Assembly (NCBI GenBank): GCA_027490415.1
Contig: JAIXYD010000086.1
Coordinates: forward strand, 1-14,908
From: Streptomycetaceae bacterium
GTDB taxonomy: Bacteria; Actinomycetota; Actinomycetes; Nanopelagicales; Nanopelagicaceae
Direction: 5' to 3'
DNA length: 14,908 bases
The position numbers and the translations under genes were made by a program. The notes under the pieces were generated by a model. It worked only from the letters and a program-made list of their open reading frames with translations. It was not told the origin of the DNA and did not search any database. Below are positions 12,371-14,908 of the stretch, piece by piece. The first letter of the stretch is position 1. Each line of letters opens with the position of its first letter.

Positions 12371-14479
12371 ATGTTTATGCGACTCGGGTCTTTTATCGTT
12401 GGTCACCGCAAAAGCGTCCTTATCACCTACATCATTGCGATCCTTATTGCAGGTGGTATTGGCTCACTCTCATTCAGCAGACTTGACTCAGGTGGGTACT
12501 CAGATCTCAACTCTGAATCCGCTAAAGCCGCAAATTACATCACCGATACATTCAAGGTTGCTGATCCAGTTGCACTTCTTGTTGTTGATGCGGGTACACG
12601 CTCAGTCAATGATCCTGCAGTTATTGCAGAAGCTGCGTCTCTTGAGAAAGAAGTTGCAGCGACAAAAGGAATCAAGCGCACGCTTTCCTATTGGTCTGCA
12701 GGGGGCTCACCAACTCTGAAGTCCACCGATGGTCAGGCTGCATTCATATTTATATACGCAGATATCGAAAATTATGATTTTGATGGTTACGGTGCAGTTG
12801 GAAAAGTTATTGCTGAAAATTTTGATGGTGAATACAAATCACTTGAGGTCTATGCCGGTGGTGGTGCCGTAGTTACGGATGCAATCAACTCAAAAATTAA
12901 GACTGATCTTTTGTTGGCCGAAGGTATTGCCATTCCACTGACCTTTATCTTGCTCGCCTTCGTCTTCGGCGCACTCGTTGCATCAGCGATGCCGTTAGTC
13001 GTCGGCGTCGGTGCAATCCTCGGCTCATTCTTCTTTACATATCTATTAACTCTTGTCACAGATGTCAGCGTCTTTGCACTCAACCTCATCACCGGACTAG
13101 GCCTAGGACTAGGTATCGATTACGCCCTCTTAATCGTCAATCGATTCCGCGAAGAGATGCATAACGGAAAGAGTGTGGAAGAAAGTGCCATCATCACCGT
13201 CGGTACCGCTGGAAAGACAGTCTTCTACTCTGGCCTCACAGTGATGGTGACTTTAAGTGCTCTCCTGCTCTTCCCTCTTAACTTCCTCAAATCATTTGGC
13301 TATGCCGGAGTAATCGTCACGCTCTTTGCAATCTTTGGAGCACTCATCCCGCTACCTGCACTCTTGGCAATTCTTGGTAAGCGAGTTGATAAAGGTGTCA
13401 CACGCAAAAGCGGACTTGCACCAAAAGAAGATGGTCGTTGGGCAACAACTGCGCGCCTTGTAATGGCTCGCCCATTACCGGTTGTAGTTGCTTCACTTGC
13501 AATCTTGGTTGTGATGGCACTACCTATCGCCAACATCGCATTCGCTCAAGTTGATTCACGAGTACTTCCAGAATCAAACCGCGCAGCAATTAGTTCTGCA
13601 GTCGTTGAAGATCGATTCGCAAGCTTTGAGGGCAGTCCTATCGAAGTAATTCTTCCAAATGGTGCCGGGCGCGAGGATTCACTCAACACATTCTTAACGC
13701 AGGCAAAATCAGTTGAAGGAATTACACGCGTAGGAACTTTGGAATACGCGGGAGACGATATTCGTGTTCAAGTTATTCCTGGAACAAGTTCTAGATCACT
13801 TGATGCTGAAAGGCTCATTAAAGAGTTGCGTGCTCTAGATAAACCAGATGGACTACTTATTGGTGGAGCTGCTGCTGACTTCACCGATTCACAAGGTGGA
13901 ATCGCACGAACTCTTCCGTGGGCACTTGGCTGGATTGGTATTGCAGTATTTATTCTAATCTTTGTCTTTACAGGCTCAATTATCTTGCCGATTAAAGCAG
14001 TACTGCTCAATGGTCTTTCTCTCGTTGCAACACTTGGCGTGGTTACTTGGATCTTTATCGAAGGTAATCTCAAGTGGCTTGTCGGAGACTTCACGGTGAC
14101 AGGAACTCTTGATACCGGTTCGGTGATCTTGGTAGCAGTTGTTGTATTCGGATTATCTATGGACTACGAACTCTTCCTACTCTCAAGAATTAGAGAAGAG
14201 CACCTGCTAGGTAAATCAAATGTCGAAGCCGTGGCTACTGGTTTGCAACGATCAGCCCGAATCATTACTGCCGCAGCACTTCTACTTGCAGTTGTATTTG
14301 CCGCTTTCATCACCAGCGGAGTTACCTCAATCAAGATGCTTGGCTTTGGAGTCGCATTTGCAGTTCTTCTTGATGCCACTCTTGTGCGAGCACTCTTGGT
14401 ACCCGCACTCATGCGCCTCTTCGGAGAACGTAACTGGTGGGCTCCTAAGAGCTTGCGCAGATTTACTCTCACCCACTAA
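12371..14479 (+). CDS. MMPL/RND-family membrane transporter
   Basis: A 702-aa, roughly 12-helix, proton-driven transporter of the MMPL group within the RND superfamily. Helix 1 is at about 15-33, followed by a first extracytoplasmic domain (about 35-175), a five-helix bundle (about 178-360), helix 7 (about 372-392), a second extracytoplasmic domain (about 393-505) and a second bundle to about 690. The proton-relay pairs are visible in LGLGIDYALLIVNRFREE (Asp250-Tyr251) and FGLSMDYELFLLSRIREE (Asp598-Tyr599). The length fits the short YdfJ/ActII-3-like subgroup with no long C-terminal domain. The substrate is unknown. Family members export lipids, siderophores or drugs. The start may be ATG 12371 or 12377. 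Both are followed by MRLGSFIVGHRKSV-type sequence, and a TAnnnT hexamer upstream suggests a leaderless mRNA. No TetR-type regulator is adjacent. Confidence 0.9.
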   Translation: MFMRLGSFIVGHRKSVLITYIIAILIAGGIGSLSFSRLDSGGYSDLNSESAKAANYITDTFKVADPVALLVVDAGTRSVNDPAVIAEAASLEKEVAATKGIKRTLSYWSAGGSPTLKSTDGQAAFIFIYADIENYDFDGYGAVGKVIAENFDGEYKSLEVYAGGGAVVTDAINSKIKTDLLLAEGIAIPLTFILLAFVFGALVASAMPLVVGVGAILGSFFFTYLLTLVTDVSVFALNLITGLGLGLGIDYALLIVNRFREEMHNGKSVEESAIITVGTAGKTVFYSGLTVMVTLSALLLFPLNFLKSFGYAGVIVTLFAIFGALIPLPALLAILGKRVDKGVTRKSGLAPKEDGRWATTARLVMARPLPVVVASLAILVVMALPIANIAFAQVDSRVLPESNRAAISSAVVEDRFASFEGSPIEVILPNGAGREDSLNTFLTQAKSVEGITRVGTLEYAGDDIRVQVIPGTSSRSLDAERLIKELRALDKPDGLLIGGAAADFTDSQGGIARTLPWALGWIGIAVFILIFVFTGSIILPIKAVLLNGLSLVATLGVVTWIFIEGNLKWLVGDFTVTGTLDTGSVILVAVVVFGLSMDYELFLLSRIREEHLLGKSNVEAVATGLQRSARIITAAALLLAVVFAAFITSGVTSIKMLGFGVAFAVLLDATLVRALLVPALMRLFGERNWWAPKSLRRFTLTH

Positions 14480-14486
14480 CAGGGCT

Positions 14487-14492
14487 TACCCT
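14487..14492 (+). promoter_or_regulatory. Putative -10 hexamer for a leaderless purU transcript
   Basis: TACCCT lies in the 19-bp gap after the MMPL stop and ends 6 nt before the purU ATG at 14499. It is the same hexamer, with almost the same spacing, as before pmt. No Shine-Dalgarno sequence is seen in the gap. Confidence 0.4.
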
Positions 14493-14498
14493 TAGGCC

Positions 14499-14908
14499 AT
14501 GGATCTCATCGCCACCCTGCAATGCGCAGATCAACCTGGAATCGTTCACGCGATGACCAGTGCGGTTCTGGCATGCGGTGGAAACATTATTGAAAACCAG
14601 CAATTCACAGATGAACCAACTAATACCTTTGTCATGCGCACTCGCTTTGAAACAAGTCAAGGAATTGATGCAGCTCGTATGAGCCTCAATGAAGGGCTAG
14701 GTAAGTTTTCACCAAGCCTTCACATCCGCCCAACCCAAAGTAAACCTCGTGCACTCGTACTTGTAACCAAAGAGAGCCACTGTCTACGCGATCTGCTCTA
14801 TCTGCTCGAACTTGGCGAACTTCCGATTGAAATTCCGGTAGTTGTTTCAAATCACGAAGATTTGCGCACACTTGTTGAATCCCACGGCTTCACATTTATC
14901 CATCTGCC
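14499..14908 (+). CDS. purU: Formyltetrahydrofolate deformylase, 5' part
   Basis: The first 136 codons of a gene cut by the window edge. Full-length PurU is about 280-290 aa. The enzyme hydrolyses 10-formyl-THF to THF and formate, balancing the one-carbon pool and supplying formate for purine synthesis. The N-terminal ACT regulatory domain is visible: LIATLQCADQPGIVHAMTSA (3-22), GGNIIENQQFTD (27-38) and FVMRTRFE (44-51). The formyltransferase domain then begins near residue 84 with ALVLVTKESHCLRDLLY, IPVVVSNHEDL and ESHGFTFIHLP. The catalytic His/Asp region lies beyond the window. The ATG at 14499 lies 19 bp after the MMPL stop and has its own -10-like hexamer. With the cyclo-ligase it gives two folate-interconverting enzymes in the window. 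Confidence 0.9.
   Translation, partial: MDLIATLQCADQPGIVHAMTSAVLACGGNIIENQQFTDEPTNTFVMRTRFETSQGIDAARMSLNEGLGKFSPSLHIRPTQSKPRALVLVTKESHCLRDLLYLLELGELPIEIPVVVSNHEDLRTLVESHGFTFIHL

Noticed and set aside
13768..14472. Minus-strand ORFs of about 100 codons inside the MMPL gene
   Set aside because: They are Ser/Thr/Arg-rich antisense shadows of membrane-helix coding with no ribosome binding site or family resemblance.
1..14908. Mobile element, prophage or defence island
   Set aside because: No transposase, integrase, phage or restriction gene, no long terminal repeats and no tRNA boundary are seen. All genes look like core actinobacterial genes.

Overview
The window is 14.9 kb of compact, gene-dense bacterial DNA with a moderate G+C content (mid-40s percent by eye). 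I found no rRNA, tRNA, CRISPR array, insertion sequence or origin. The largest space without an annotated gene is about 126 bp (11904-12029), so no stretch over 300 bp lacks a gene. Gene content and order point to an actinobacterium. The signs are Pmt divergent from rsmI, metG-tatD-ksgA in series, a gephyrin/MoeA-like gene followed by a RimJ-type acetyltransferase and a SepX/GlpR-like membrane protein, and a fused CopD-CtaG protein. Low G+C, short genes, tiny spacers and the loss of usual neighbours suggest a streamlined planktonic lineage such as the freshwater acI group (Nanopelagicales). That placement is inference.

Layout. (1) 13-4127, minus strand: rsmI, metG, tatD and ksgA, a translation-related operon with junctions of 4 bp, 8 bp and a 4-bp overlap. 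(2) 4187-5452, plus strand: Pmt protein O-mannosyltransferase, divergent from rsmI. (3) 5459-7809, minus strand: a Glp-like MoeA paralogue, a RimJ-like acetyltransferase and a SepX/GlpR-like membrane protein, a likely cell-division module. (4) 7853-8410, plus strand: 5-formyltetrahydrofolate cyclo-ligase, divergent from glp. (5) 8407-11903, minus strand: CopC-like protein, CopD-CtaG fusion and acyl-CoA dehydrogenase, tightly packed. (6) 12030-12233, plus strand: FmdB zinc-ribbon protein. It converges on a 37-codon acidic small ORF on the minus strand (12230-12343). (7) 12371-14479, plus strand: MMPL/RND transporter. (8) 14499 to the window end: the 5' part of purU.

From memory, most of this order matches the Mycobacterium tuberculosis Rv0991c-Rv1011 block. 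Here galU and rpfB are absent, and copC, copD-ctaG and an acyl-CoA dehydrogenase lie between the cyclo-ligase and fmdB.

The most notable points are these. The Glp-like protein has lost MoeA domain II and the catalytic glycine-rich loop but keeps domains III/IV beside its putative membrane receptor. The CopC-family protein contains no histidine or cysteine. Several genes start at an ATG 6-7 nt after a TAnnnT hexamer with no Shine-Dalgarno sequence, as expected for leaderless mRNAs. An acidic 37-aa small ORF lies in the fmdB-MMPL gap.
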